In this document: piece by piece, positions 1 through 8,105 of the stretch
Position numbering within the stretch: the stretch's first letter is position 1
Layout: every line of letters begins with the position of its first letter
Source of the DNA: Sulfurimonas sp.
GTDB taxonomy: Bacteria; Campylobacterota; Campylobacteria; Campylobacterales; Sulfurimonadaceae
Assembly (NCBI GenBank): GCA_011391635.1
Contig: JAABQD010000025.1
Coordinates: 1-33,809, forward strand
Direction of reading: 5' to 3'
Length of the DNA stretch: 33,809 nt
Position numbers and translations under genes: made by a program
Notes under the pieces: model-generated
Seen by the model: the letters and a program-made list of their open reading frames with translations, nothing else
What the model was told of the DNA's origin: nothing
Database searches by the model: none

Positions 1-268
1 CTTCTATTTCACTCTCATTGTCATCTCTTGCAGATAAAACAACTACAACAGTTTTTGGAGTTTTAGATTTAATATCACCAATGATATCAACAGAGTTTCC
101 ATCTGGAAGCATCCAGTCCATAAGTACTAAATCATAATTACGAATGTCTAAGTAGTACTCGCCATCTTTAAGCGTTTCTACCACATCACTTTGGTAACCA
201 AACTCTTTTAGTCCCTCAGCAAGCATCTTGTTTAATGTAACTTCATCTTCTATAATCAGAATGCGCAT
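1..268 (-). CDS. cosR/hsrA: CosR/HsrA-like response regulator, N-terminal part (cut by window edge)
   Basis: Reading leftward from an ATG at 268-266, the frame stays open to the window edge for 89 residues. It is a receiver domain: it begins MRILIIEDEV (acidic pocket E7, D8), has the DGEYYLDIRNYDLVL stretch typical of the Campylobacterota orphan regulators CosR (C. jejuni) and HsrA/HP1043 (H. pylori), a candidate phospho-acceptor D51 in LMDWMLPDG, and S79 where receivers carry Ser/Thr. An AGGAAAAT ribosome site lies upstream. The DNA-binding half is outside the window. The family assignment rests on remembered sequences of CosR and HsrA; OmpR-type membership is known for the family but not visible here. 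Confidence 0.8.
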   Translation of the reverse strand, partial: MRILIIEDEVTLNKMLAEGLKEFGYQSDVVETLKDGEYYLDIRNYDLVLMDWMLPDGNSVDIIGDIKSKTPKTVVVVLSARDDNESEIE

Positions 269-327
269 TAATATTTTCCTATCTGTGAATATTTTGGCGA
301 AATTGTATCATAATTTTAGGTTACTTT

Positions 328-360
328 AAAGTTTTTTTCAATTTTCTTTAAAAAAACTTT
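328..360. repeat. AT-rich inverted repeat between folB and the response regulator
   Basis: AAAGTTTTTTT (328-338) and AAAAAAACTTT (350-360) are perfect 11-bp complementary arms around an 11-base loop. It lies just past the folB stop codon in the direction of folB transcription, so it could end the plsY-folB transcript. The stem is almost all A-T, so its strength is doubtful. Confidence 0.4.
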
Positions 361-375
361 TAGATATATTTAAGA

Positions 376-702
376 TTAGAGAGGAAAAATTGTACTTACA
401 CTTACCTTCGCATCTCGTAAAATAGCTGGTTTAGTGATTTTTAAGTCAATTTTTTGAATAGATGAAAAATTGTTGACTAATTTTGTGATGAGATTATTCA
501 AAGCATCTTCTATTAAAAAATATTGATTAGAAATCATCTCATTTTTAATCAAATCTACAACTTCTGCATAATTAATAAACTCATCTTTTTTGTACTCATA
601 ATCAAGAGTTAAATTGATTATGACATCTTGAGGTGTGACTCTCTCAAAATCCAAAATCCCAATAACACATTGAAATTTTAAATCTTCTATATGGATAGTC
701 AT
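376..702 (-). CDS. folB: Dihydroneopterin aldolase-like protein FolB
   Basis: A 108-residue protein starting MTIHIEDLKFQCVIGILDFER and ending with KITKPAILRDAKVSVSTIFPL, the pattern of FolB/FolX-type tunnelling-fold enzymes (N-terminal VxGILxxER, C-terminal KPxxxxxxxxVSV). FolB cleaves 7,8-dihydroneopterin in folate synthesis in the cytoplasm. A longer open frame extends to 900, but that part overlaps plsY in another frame. The ATG at 702-700 overlaps the plsY stop codon (TAATG), so translational coupling supports this start. The other folate gene here, folK, lies 25 kb away. Family assignment is fairly secure; the exact reaction (aldolase versus epimerase) cannot be read from sequence. Confidence 0.8.
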   Translation of the reverse strand: MTIHIEDLKFQCVIGILDFERVTPQDVIINLTLDYEYKKDEFINYAEVVDLIKNEMISNQYFLIEDALNNLITKLVNNFSSIQKIDLKITKPAILRDAKVSVSTIFPL

Positions 703-1316
703 TAAATGACGCGTTTTTCTTCGCCTTTTATGATGCGAATTATATTTGGTATATGTTTGTAAAAGAGAATAAATCCGATGATGAGTGCAGGGGCATGTGC
801 CATCTCTGGATGCAATATAAAACTTGCAATCATAAGAGCCAAGACACCAGTTAAAGATGAGAGAGAAGAAATTTTGATAGTTTTTGCAGCAATTGCCCAA
901 ACTACAAGGGCAATAAGTGTCTCCATCGGTAATAAAAACATCATAACACCCATTCCAGTTGCTACACCTTTGCCACCTTCAAAGTTCAGATAAGGACTAA
1001 AACAGTGTCCGATAACCGCTAAAACAGCAATACCCCAAAGAGTAGCTTCGCTTAGTCCCATAAAATAGGCAACAGCTAAAACTAAAACACCTTTAAGTGC
1101 ATCAAGTGCCAAAGTTGCAATACCGAGTTTTTTTGCCAAAGATGGATTTGTCTCTTTAACGACTCGAAGCACATTCGTAGCCCCAATACTTCCAGAACCA
1201 CTGGATTTAATATCTACTCCAGCAAACTTTTTTGCAAGTAATAAACCAAAAGGAATCCCGCCAACAAGATACGCTGCTATAAAAAACTGAACATTTGTGT
1301 TAAATAAAAAATCCAT
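702..1316 (-). CDS. plsY: Glycerol-3-phosphate acyltransferase PlsY
   Basis: A 204-residue polytopic membrane protein of normal PlsY length. It shows the family motifs: AAYLVGGIPFGLLLAK near the N terminus, the SGSGSIGATNVLR phosphate-binding loop (about 40-51), GHCFSPYLNFEGGKGVATGMG (about 102-122), and a C-terminal FYKHIPNIIRIIKGEE. It transfers the acyl group from acyl-phosphate to glycerol-3-phosphate, the first step of phospholipid synthesis. It heads a two-gene unit with folB, overlapping it by one base. A GAAGG ribosome site and a TAGAAT -10 candidate (minus strand, 1349-1344) lie upstream, in the 131-bp divergent spacer shared with the restriction gene. Confidence 0.95.
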   Translation of the reverse strand: MDFLFNTNVQFFIAAYLVGGIPFGLLLAKKFAGVDIKSSGSGSIGATNVLRVVKETNPSLAKKLGIATLALDALKGVLVLAVAYFMGLSEATLWGIAVLAVIGHCFSPYLNFEGGKGVATGMGVMMFLLPMETLIALVVWAIAAKTIKISSLSSLTGVLALMIASFILHPEMAHAPALIIGFILFYKHIPNIIRIIKGEEKRVI

Positions 1317-1447
1317 GAAATACCTTCATTTGTGTAGTTGGCGTATTCTACTTGAACTATATTTATAATCTAATAAAAATTTAACATACATGATATTTTA
1401 ATTAAGATAGAATCTCTCTCCTGAGATAAAATCACAAGAGAAAACAG

Positions 1448-4400
1448 ATGCAACAACTATTTCAACAAAGAGTATTAAACGATTTTATAGACAAACAAAA
1501 TGAGACTCTTATCAAAAGCAGGTGGGCGAAGTTTCAAAATTTTTTGGCGAAAAAAGAGCAGATAAAAACTTTTATAGAGACCGATTATCAGACAGAATTT
1601 TTACAAGATGTTTTTGAAAACTCTTTAGGATATATTTCTAAAACACAATCTTTAGATGGCAAATATACGCTTGAGCGAGAAAAGAAAAATCAAACAAATG
1701 CCCAAAAAGCGGATGGTGCGATTTTGGTGGATGAAAAAGTTGTAGCGGTTATTGAACTCAAAGATTTAAACACAAGTGATTTAGATAAAAAATATAGCAG
1801 AGATGAAAGTGCCATTAAACAAGCATTTGGTTATTTGCAATACAACGACAACGCCAAATATGTGATAGTTTCTAACTTCAATGAGTTACGGTTTTATTTG
1901 GATAAAGCCACAGCGTATGAGAGATTTTATCTTTTTGATTTGGATTATGAAGGGTTTAAAAAACTTCATACACTCCTAAGTTATGAGAGTATCAGTACAA
2001 ATTTACCCCTCATTATCAAAGAAAAATCAATCAACTTTGAGAAAGATATTTCAAACCAGCTTTACAAAGATTACACAAGTTTTAGAACAAAACTTTTTGA
2101 AAATGTTCTTTTAAATAATGAAAATAAGGACAAATTAGAGCTTTTAAATGCAACGCAAAAGCTTATAGATAGAATCGTTTTTATACTTTTTGCTGAAGAT
2201 ACAGAACTTTTACCTACAAACACAATTCCAACCATTATAGAAAAATATAAAAAGCAAGATTTGACAGATTACACACTTTATGAAATTTACAAAATCTATT
2301 TTGAAGCCATAAACAGTGGAAATGAGCGATTAAACATCACAAAATACAATGGTGGACTTTTTGCGAAAGATGCGTTTTTGGACACGCTCATCATAGATGA
2401 TACTGTTTTAAATGCTCAGGCTAAAGTGCTATCGGCGTATAATTTTGGAAGTGAGATATCAGTCAATATTTTGGGGCATATTTTTGAGAACTCCATAAGT
2501 GAGCTCGAAGAGATGTCTGCACAACTTCAAAATACAAGCTTTGACAAAAAGCAATCCAAAAGAAAAAAAGATGGCGTATTTTATACACCTGAATATATCA
2601 CGCGTTACATCGTTGAAAATACGCTAGGAAAGCTTTGTGCGGACAAAAAAGAGGAGTTAAACATCCATGAAATCCACATGCCAAGTAATCCAAAAAAACC
2701 CACAAAAAAAGAGCAAGAGCAAAAAGATAGTTTAGAAATTTACAGAAACTATCTTTTAGAACTCAAAATTTTAGATCCGGCATGTGGAAGTGGAGCGTTT
2801 TTAAATCAAGCCTTGGAATTTTTGATAAGTGAGCATAAAAAATTACAAAGAGATTTAGCGATTATGGGCGACATAACTGCATATTACGACATAGAACCAA
2901 GTATTTTAGAACACAATCTTTATGGTGTGGACATAAATGAAGGAGCAGTAGAAATCGCAAGGCTGAGTTTGTGGCTTCGAAGTGCCAAAAAAGGAAGAAC
3001 ACTCACAAACTTGAGTGACAAAATAGTATGTGCAAACAGCTTACTCCACATGCCGTTTGAAGAGGGTTATTTTGATGTTGTGATTGGTAATCCGCCGTAT
3101 GTGAGACAGGAGATGATTGATAATGAAATAAAAGAAAAATATATAGAAAATTATAAGAATGTTGCTATGACAACTGCGGATTTATATGTTTATTTTTATG
3201 AATTATCTATCAAATTATTAAAAAAGAGAGGATTGTTAGGTTTTATTACTCCAAACAAATGGATGGAGAGAAAATATGGATTAAATTTACGAACTTATTT
3301 AAAATCCTACAATATTAAGCAACTCATTAACTTTGGTGAATTAAATATATTTGATGATGCTTCAACAGAACCAGCGATTATTATTTTAGAAAATCAAATA
3401 AGTGATAAAGATATTTTATATGCAATGATAAAATCCATAGAAGAGGCTCAATCAGGTGATTATAAAACACTGTTTTACAAAAAAGATGAACTCTCAGATG
3501 ATATTTGGAGATTTACAAATCCTCTTACAACATCGATTTTAGTAAAGTTTAAAGATGCTGACACAACACTGAAAAAATATACAGATAATGGTGGTTTTAG
3601 AGGCATCTTAACTGGATTGAATAAAGCTTTTATCATCAATGAAAATACTTATCAAGAAATTCTGAGTAAAGATAAAAACTCAAATCAACTTCTTAAAAAA
3701 ATGGTAGAAGGAGATGATTTTGGCAAATGGGAATTAAATCACTCTGGACGCTATATGGTGGCAACAGGTTATGATTTGGACATCAGGGAAAAATATCCTG
3801 CTGTCTTTGAATATTTGGAATGCTTTCGAGATGAGCTAATAAAGCGACAAGATAAAGGAGTTCATTATTGGAATCTTCGTGCTTGTGATTACTATGATAA
3901 ACTTGAAGAACCTAAACTTATCTATTATCACACGGCATTGAATCATAAATTTTATTATGATTCAGAAGGCTATTATATAAGTGCAAATTGTTATTTTATA
4001 GCGAATGCAGATAAATATTTACAATCGGTTTTAAATTCAAAGTTATTTAGTTTTGTAAAAAAATATCTTTTTCCAGCGTTTGGAGATGCAGAAAAAGGAG
4101 GGAGAGTTCGTTTAGATGCAAATAAAATGAATTCGCTTCCTATTAAAAAAATCCAAACCCTAGCAATTCCACATGCCAACATCTCAAAACTTTTACAACT
4201 TCAATCACAAAAGCGATACGATAAAGAAGCCAAAATAAAAGTTGCTTCACATAATGAGAAAGATATTTTTATCACGGAGTTTTTGTTTGCGAAAATTCAA
4301 AGTATGTTAGAAAGTCATCACGGACATAAAGAGATAGCCCAAAACTATGTAAAACTCCTACCATTTATTTTTGCATATCATGATGAAATTATTGAAGACA

Positions 4401-4882
4401 CGCGAAATGGTAGAACAATTATCTCGGTTTTTGATAGCGAACAAAGAAGAGTTTTCCATGTACTTGATGAAAATAATTTTTTGGTGTCGTTGTTTGTCAT
4501 GAGAAAGGAAACATTTGCGAGAAGTAAGCAGTATATCATCAAGTCAGTACGGGAGGGCGGCGTATCCTCCATCCTGAGTCCAGCAATGCCTTTCTGGCGT
4601 CATACTGACTTGATAGAAGAATTATACACTCATTTTTCTAATAATTACACAACACAAGAAGCTTTTATCGTGCTTGTCGATGAGATTTTAGAATCAAAAA
4701 ACAGAATAAAAAAATACAAAAAACACTACGAAAGCCTGAGTGCCGTCGATAAAATCGAGATAAACGAAGCCATAGAAAAGCTAGAGTTGAGAGTTGTGGC
4801 ATGTGAAAATGAAATAGATGCGATGGTTTATAAACTTTATGGGTTGAGTGATGAAGAGATTGGGATTGTGGAGGGAAAATAG
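1448..4882 (+). CDS. Type IIG restriction-modification enzyme (fused nuclease, N6-adenine methylase, specificity region)
   Basis: 1144 residues. The N-terminal nuclease has a PD-(D/E)xK pattern: D89 in KADGAIL, then E103-L-K105 in VAVIELKD. The methylase core has motif I DPACGSGAF at about 443 and motif IV NPPY at 548-551, diagnostic of N6-adenine methyltransferases of the Eco57I/TaqI class. A TRD-like region follows (KMNSLPIKKI near 900), and the C terminus (FIVLVDEILESKNRI... MVYKLYGLSDEEIGIVEGK) is typical of single-chain type IIG enzymes. Such proteins both methylate and cut; the target sequence cannot be predicted. Between KKI and FIVLVDEILE lies an unusually long stretch of roughly 140 residues that I do not recognise (see findings). 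It carries four copies of the GGCATGTGGA motif, one forming part of methylase motif I. The stop codon TAG overlaps the GTG of the next gene. Confidence 0.92.
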   Translation: MQQLFQQRVLNDFIDKQNETLIKSRWAKFQNFLAKKEQIKTFIETDYQTEFLQDVFENSLGYISKTQSLDGKYTLEREKKNQTNAQKADGAILVDEKVVAVIELKDLNTSDLDKKYSRDESAIKQAFGYLQYNDNAKYVIVSNFNELRFYLDKATAYERFYLFDLDYEGFKKLHTLLSYESISTNLPLIIKEKSINFEKDISNQLYKDYTSFRTKLFENVLLNNENKDKLELLNATQKLIDRIVFILFAEDTELLPTNTIPTIIEKYKKQDLTDYTLYEIYKIYFEAINSGNERLNITKYNGGLFAKDAFLDTLIIDDTVLNAQAKVLSAYNFGSEISVNILGHIFENSISELEEMSAQLQNTSFDKKQSKRKKDGVFYTPEYITRYIVENTLGKLCADKKEELNIHEIHMPSNPKKPTKKEQEQKDSLEIYRNYLLELKILDPACGSGAFLNQALEFLISEHKKLQRDLAIMGDITAYYDIEPSILEHNLYGVDINEGAVEIARLSLWLRSAKKGRTLTNLSDKIVCANSLLHMPFEEGYFDVVIGNPPYVRQEMIDNEIKEKYIENYKNVAMTTADLYVYFYELSIKLLKKRGLLGFITPNKWMERKYGLNLRTYLKSYNIKQLINFGELNIFDDASTEPAIIILENQISDKDILYAMIKSIEEAQSGDYKTLFYKKDELSDDIWRFTNPLTTSILVKFKDADTTLKKYTDNGGFRGILTGLNKAFIINENTYQEILSKDKNSNQLLKKMVEGDDFGKWELNHSGRYMVATGYDLDIREKYPAVFEYLECFRDELIKRQDKGVHYWNLRACDYYDKLEEPKLIYYHTALNHKFYYDSEGYYISANCYFIANADKYLQSVLNSKLFSFVKKYLFPAFGDAEKGGRVRLDANKMNSLPIKKIQTLAIPHANISKLLQLQSQKRYDKEAKIKVASHNEKDIFITEFLFAKIQSMLESHHGHKEIAQNYVKLLPFIFAYHDEIIEDTRNGRTIISVFDSEQRRVFHVLDENNFLVSLFVMRKETFARSKQYIIKSVREGGVSSILSPAMPFWRHTDLIEELYTHFSNNYTTQEAFIVLVDEILESKNRIKKYKKHYESLSAVDKIEINEAIEKLELRVVACENEIDAMVYKLYGLSDEEIGIVEGK
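2673..2682 (-). repeat. GGCATGTGGA motif, copy 1
   Basis: In the RM gene, encodes HMP; extended match TTGGCATGTGGA. Confidence 0.85.
2779..2788 (+). repeat. GGCATGTGGA motif, copy 2
   Basis: In the RM gene, part of methylase motif I (PACGSG). Confidence 0.85.
3045..3054 (-). repeat. GGCATGTGGA motif, copy 3
   Basis: In the RM gene, encodes LHMPF. Confidence 0.85.
4168..4177 (-). repeat. GGCATGTGGA motif, copy 4
   Basis: In the RM gene, encodes IPHAN; full 13-base TTCCACATGCCAA at 4167-4179. Confidence 0.85.
4538..4614. repeat. 77-bp inverted-repeat-bounded, GC-rich segment inside the restriction gene
   Basis: Perfect 12-bp arms ATCAAGTCAGTA (4538-4549) and TACTGACTTGAT (4603-4614) enclose a segment much richer in G+C than its surroundings. 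Inside are two smaller stems: GGAGG (4552-4556) with CCTCC (4566-4570), and CCAG (4580-4583) with CTGG (4594-4597). The reading frame stays open through it. This may be an embedded palindromic element or a chance structure; its boundaries are those of the outer arms. Confidence 0.55.
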
Positions 4883-6147
4883 TGGAAAGAAATATTATTG
4901 TTGAAATTGATGATTTGAAAATTAACGGTCAATTAATATATGAAGATACTCAAAAATATAAAATAGATTTAACATTGCCAATATCTCAAAGTCATTATTT
5001 TCAAGATTTATTTGATAATTCAAAAGCCTTTATTTTAAATGGAAAACTAGATGATGAATGCAAGTTCACAGCTTTTTATTGTCATATAGTACAAGTATTA
5101 TATACCCCAAAAAATAGTTCAGTTGCTGATGGTTTAATAGCTATAATAGACTTTTATTCAAATCAAGAATCAGACAGACTGATAATCTACAAAATTGACA
5201 TTGGAAAATTGTATTTGAATGTATCTAATGTAAACGAAGAAATCAAAGTTAAAAAAGTAGATGTAAAATTTTCATCTATAGATGCATGGATTCCTGAAAA
5301 TGAAAATAAAAAAGTGTTCATTAGTCGAAATAATTGTCATATTAGTATTTCAAATGATTTTATCAGCATTGAAGTTTCTAATTCTGTTTCATTAAAACAG
5401 TTGGATAAAATAGTTTTTGATTTACGAGTATTTTTTGAGGTTGTTCTATTAGATAATGATGTTCAAATAATTCAAAAATTTATCTATATTGTGGATGATA
5501 CTAAAATAGAAGAAGTGATGCGTTACAAAAAAGAAGAGAGAGATAGTGAGAAATTTTTATTTCGCTATGATGCAAACAGCATCGAAAATATTTTAAATTT
5601 TTGGTTTAAAGCAAAAAGTAAATATGGAAGAATTTTTGATTATTTATCAGGCATATTGAATGAAAGCTCTATAGTACACTTAGAGTTAAAATATTTTGTA
5701 TTGGCACAATGGCTTGAAGCGTATAGTAGGGAATTACTCGATGGTGAAGTCAAGGCAATCATAAATAAACATATTGAAATCAGTGATGAGAAAGCATTAG
5801 TGTTATCGCAATCTCAAAATGGTAATAATTTCAGAAAAAATTTAAAAGATATGTTTAAACTAAAAGATTTAAAAACTTTGATAGGAATACAAAATAGTGA
5901 AGACCAAAAGCAATTTATCGATCAAATTATTTGTTACCGAAATCATTTGACTCATATAAACATCGAATCTAAGCTTAATAATACGCAAATAATGCATTTG
6001 TATGAAATACTCAAAGATATTATCTATATCCTTATTATGAAAGAATTGGATGCAATCGTTGATAACAGGCGTATTGATGAAATTAAAAGAAAATATATGA
6101 GATATAAAATATTGCAAGACACGATAGAAAAATGTAAAGAAAAATAA
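4882..6147 (+). CDS. ApeA-like HEPN protein, putative defence RNase
   Basis: A 421-residue protein with no close named match that I recognise. The C-terminal third contains ICYRNHLTH, giving the R-x4-H signature of HEPN RNases (R353, H358), preceded by a helical region and followed by a hydrophobic helix (MHLYEILKDIIYILIM), the arrangement of ApeA-like HEPN domains. The N-terminal about 300 residues are beta-rich and could be a sensor domain like that of ApeA; this is weaker. It starts with GTG at 4882, overlapping the TAG stop of the restriction enzyme, with a GGAGG ribosome site just upstream, so the two are translationally coupled. It is strongly AT-rich and has none of the GGCATGTGGA motifs seen in its partner. 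HEPN RNases of this kind act in abortive phage defence; activity here is inferred. Confidence 0.65.
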   Translation: MERNIIVEIDDLKINGQLIYEDTQKYKIDLTLPISQSHYFQDLFDNSKAFILNGKLDDECKFTAFYCHIVQVLYTPKNSSVADGLIAIIDFYSNQESDRLIIYKIDIGKLYLNVSNVNEEIKVKKVDVKFSSIDAWIPENENKKVFISRNNCHISISNDFISIEVSNSVSLKQLDKIVFDLRVFFEVVLLDNDVQIIQKFIYIVDDTKIEEVMRYKKEERDSEKFLFRYDANSIENILNFWFKAKSKYGRIFDYLSGILNESSIVHLELKYFVLAQWLEAYSRELLDGEVKAIINKHIEISDEKALVLSQSQNGNNFRKNLKDMFKLKDLKTLIGIQNSEDQKQFIDQIICYRNHLTHINIESKLNNTQIMHLYEILKDIIYILIMKELDAIVDNRRIDEIKRKYMRYKILQDTIEKCKEK

Positions 6148-6203
6148 GCAGTGTTCGAGAAATAAGATAGACTGAATTAAATGAGTGAATAATTTATAAG
6201 TAA

Positions 6204-6235
6204 GTTGGCATGTGGAAATGATTCCACATGCCAAC
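6204..6235. terminator. Perfect 14-bp inverted repeat made of two motif copies; possible terminator
   Basis: GTTGGCATGTGGAA (6204-6217), loop ATGA, TTCCACATGCCAAC (6222-6235). It lies 57 bp after the HEPN gene stop and upstream of the nadA promoter. The stem would be stable in RNA. The T-rich run (6244-6250 onward) starts about 9 bases after the stem, later than in a standard intrinsic terminator. Two uptake-type motifs in head-to-head arrangement behind a gene are typical of DNA uptake sequence terminators in Neisseria. Confidence 0.6.
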
Positions 6236-6259
6236 AATAGAGTTATTTTTTAATTTTGC

Positions 6260-6265
6260 TATAAT
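6260..6265 (+). promoter_or_regulatory. -10 box of the nadA-nadC promoter
   Basis: TATAAT in the context TGCTATAATAAC, preceded by a T-rich tract as usual for epsilonproteobacterial sigma-70 promoters. Predicted start of transcription is near 6272, giving a leader of about 20 bases before the nadA TTG. The same T-rich plus TGCTATAAT arrangement precedes the gene at 21259. Confidence 0.65.
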
Positions 6266-6292
6266 AACGCACTTTTAAATGAGGGTATTTTT

Positions 6293-7291
6293 TTGCAGTT
6301 TACAAATGATGAGTTAAAACAGAAAATTATTGAGCTAAAAAACAAATTAAGTGTGACGGTCGTTGCACATTTTTACCAAAGAGATGAAGTTTTTGAGATG
6401 GGCGATATTACGGGTGATTCCCTCGAACTTGCGATGCGTACGCGTGATGATGATGCGGAATTTGTTGTGTTTTGTGGTGTTGCTTTTATGGGACAGAGTG
6501 TCAAAGTCCTCTCTCCAAATAAAAGAGTTGTGATGCCAAAACTTGCATGTTGTGCGATGGCAAAGATGATTGACTCGATTTATTATGATGAATCTGTGAA
6601 GTTTTTAGAAGAAAATGGCATAAGCAAAGAGAATATTTTACCAATCACTTATATCAACTCAAATGCTGATGTAAAGGCAAAAGTGGGCGAAATGGGCGGT
6701 ATGGTCTGTACAAGTTCAAACGCTAAAAAAATCATCACAACGGCACTTGGCGAGGGCAAAAAAATCCTTTTTGTTCCTGATAGATGTTTGGGGCAAAATA
6801 TTGCAAATCAGATGGGACTCAAATCGATGGTTATTGGACATGGAGGAGACCCAAAAGAGGCGGACATTATCTGTTATGATGGTTTTTGTTCGGTGCATCA
6901 GCTTTTCACGCTCGAAGATATAGCGTTTTACCGTAAAAAATACCCTGGAATATTGATAGCGACACACCCTGAATGTGACCCTGCGATATGTGAGGCGAGT
7001 GATTTCGTGGGTTCGACTTCACAACTTATCAAGTTTATAAAAGAGTTGCCAGAGGAGCAAAAAGTGGCGGTTGGAACGGAGTTTAACATGGTAAATCGCC
7101 TTCGCCCTACAAATACTTTTGTACTCTCTTCTACAAAACCAGAGTGTCCGACAATGAATGAAACGACGCTTGAAGATTTGTATCTCACACTCAAAGCGAT
7201 TGATGAAGGTTCGCCGATAAATGAGATTGAAGTGGATGAAACAACACAAAAATGGGCAAAAATCGCGTTAGAGCGAATGTTGGCACTATGA
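6293..7291 (+). CDS. nadA: Quinolinate synthase NadA
   Basis: 332 residues. Condenses iminoaspartate with dihydroxyacetone phosphate to quinolinate using an oxygen-sensitive [4Fe-4S] cluster. The expected features are present: VVAHFYQRDEV near the N terminus, CGVAFMGQSV, the cluster cysteines in PKLACCAM, GMVCTSSNA and HPECDPAICEASD, and FVPDRCLGQN. The start is a TTG at 6293 with a GAGGG ribosome site seven bases upstream; the nearby ATG at 6279 is out of frame. The ATG of nadC overlaps the stop (ATGA), making a nadA-nadC NAD-synthesis operon. Confidence 0.96.
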   Translation: MQFTNDELKQKIIELKNKLSVTVVAHFYQRDEVFEMGDITGDSLELAMRTRDDDAEFVVFCGVAFMGQSVKVLSPNKRVVMPKLACCAMAKMIDSIYYDESVKFLEENGISKENILPITYINSNADVKAKVGEMGGMVCTSSNAKKIITTALGEGKKILFVPDRCLGQNIANQMGLKSMVIGHGGDPKEADIICYDGFCSVHQLFTLEDIAFYRKKYPGILIATHPECDPAICEASDFVGSTSQLIKFIKELPEEQKVAVGTEFNMVNRLRPTNTFVLSSTKPECPTMNETTLEDLYLTLKAIDEGSPINEIEVDETTQKWAKIALERMLAL

Positions 7292-8103
7292 TAGAAGCGT
7301 TTGTAAAAGCAACACTTGCTGAGGATGTTGGTCGCGGTGATTTATACGCTTTGGTCGAGCCAAGTATTGTGGCATGTGGAAAGATTATCGCTAAGAGTGA
7401 TGGCGTAGTTGCTGGAGTCAAATATATTGATGTTTTGGCAAAGCTTGAGGGTTTTGAAATAATATGGGGCAAAAATGATGGCGAAACATTTGTCAAAGGC
7501 GATGTTTTGGCGACGCTTCAGGGCGATTCACATACGCTCTTACGCATCGAGCGAACACTTCTGAACATGCTTTTACATGCAAGTTCTATCGCTTCATTGA
7601 CACGCAAATATGTTGCGATTATTGAGCCGTATGGCGTAAAACTTTTAGACACAAGAAAAACAAGACCGATGTTACGAGTGTTTGAAAAATACGCTACAAG
7701 AGTGGGTGGTGCGGTCAATCATCGCATGGGATTAGATGATGCATTGATGATAAAAGATACACATCTTAAAACAATCAAAGATTTAAAAAGCTACATCCAA
7801 AAGGCGAGAAAACAGATTCCCTTTACTGCTAAAATCGAAGTGGAAGCGGAAACATTTGAGATAGCGTGTTTGGCAATGTCTGCTGGAAGTGATATTGTGA
7901 TGTGTGACAATATGACACCAGAGCAAATTGGTGAAATAGTTGCTTATAAAAATGCAAATTTTCCACATATTCTTTTGGAAGCAAGTGGTAATATTTCACT
8001 TGAAACCATCGAAGCGTATGCAAAAACAAAAGTGGATGCGATAAGTACAGGTTCGCTCATTCATCAAGCCAACTGGATTGATTTGTCTATGAAAATAGAT
8101 TGA
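7288..8103 (+). CDS. nadC: Nicotinate-nucleotide pyrophosphorylase (carboxylating) NadC
   Basis: 271 residues from the ATG at 7288, which overlaps the nadA stop by four bases; an upstream in-frame ATG at 7252 lies inside nadA and is less likely. Converts quinolinate and PRPP to nicotinate mononucleotide. Motifs: AEDVGRGDLYA, LLNMLLHASSIASLTRKYV, LLDTRKTRPMLRVFEKYATRVGGAVNHRMGLDDALMIKDTH (PRPP and quinolinate binding basic residues), KIEVEAETFE, and the C-terminal EASGNISLETIEAYAKTKVDAISTGSL. One copy of the GGCATGTGGA motif encodes VACGK near residue 30. Confidence 0.96.
   Translation: MIEAFVKATLAEDVGRGDLYALVEPSIVACGKIIAKSDGVVAGVKYIDVLAKLEGFEIIWGKNDGETFVKGDVLATLQGDSHTLLRIERTLLNMLLHASSIASLTRKYVAIIEPYGVKLLDTRKTRPMLRVFEKYATRVGGAVNHRMGLDDALMIKDTHLKTIKDLKSYIQKARKQIPFTAKIEVEAETFEIACLAMSAGSDIVMCDNMTPEQIGEIVAYKNANFPHILLEASGNISLETIEAYAKTKVDAISTGSLIHQANWIDLSMKID
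7371..7380 (+). repeat. GGCATGTGGA motif, copy 7
   Basis: In nadC, encodes VACGK. Copies 5 and 6 form the hairpin at 6204-6235. Confidence 0.85.
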
Positions 8104-8105
8104 TA

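Noticed and set aside
792..800. Further motif copies (plsY 792, 4798, 9240, 11242, 19753, 25101)
   Set aside because: They differ from the 10-mer at one or more bases. They may be decayed copies but were left out of the count.
376..900. Long form of FolB starting at 900
   Set aside because: The extra 66 residues are a Cys/His-rich shadow of plsY in another frame; the TAATG junction at 702 gives the proper start.
7252..7287. NadC start at 7252
   Set aside because: It would lie inside the end of nadA; the ATG at 7288 overlaps the nadA stop in the usual ATGA way.
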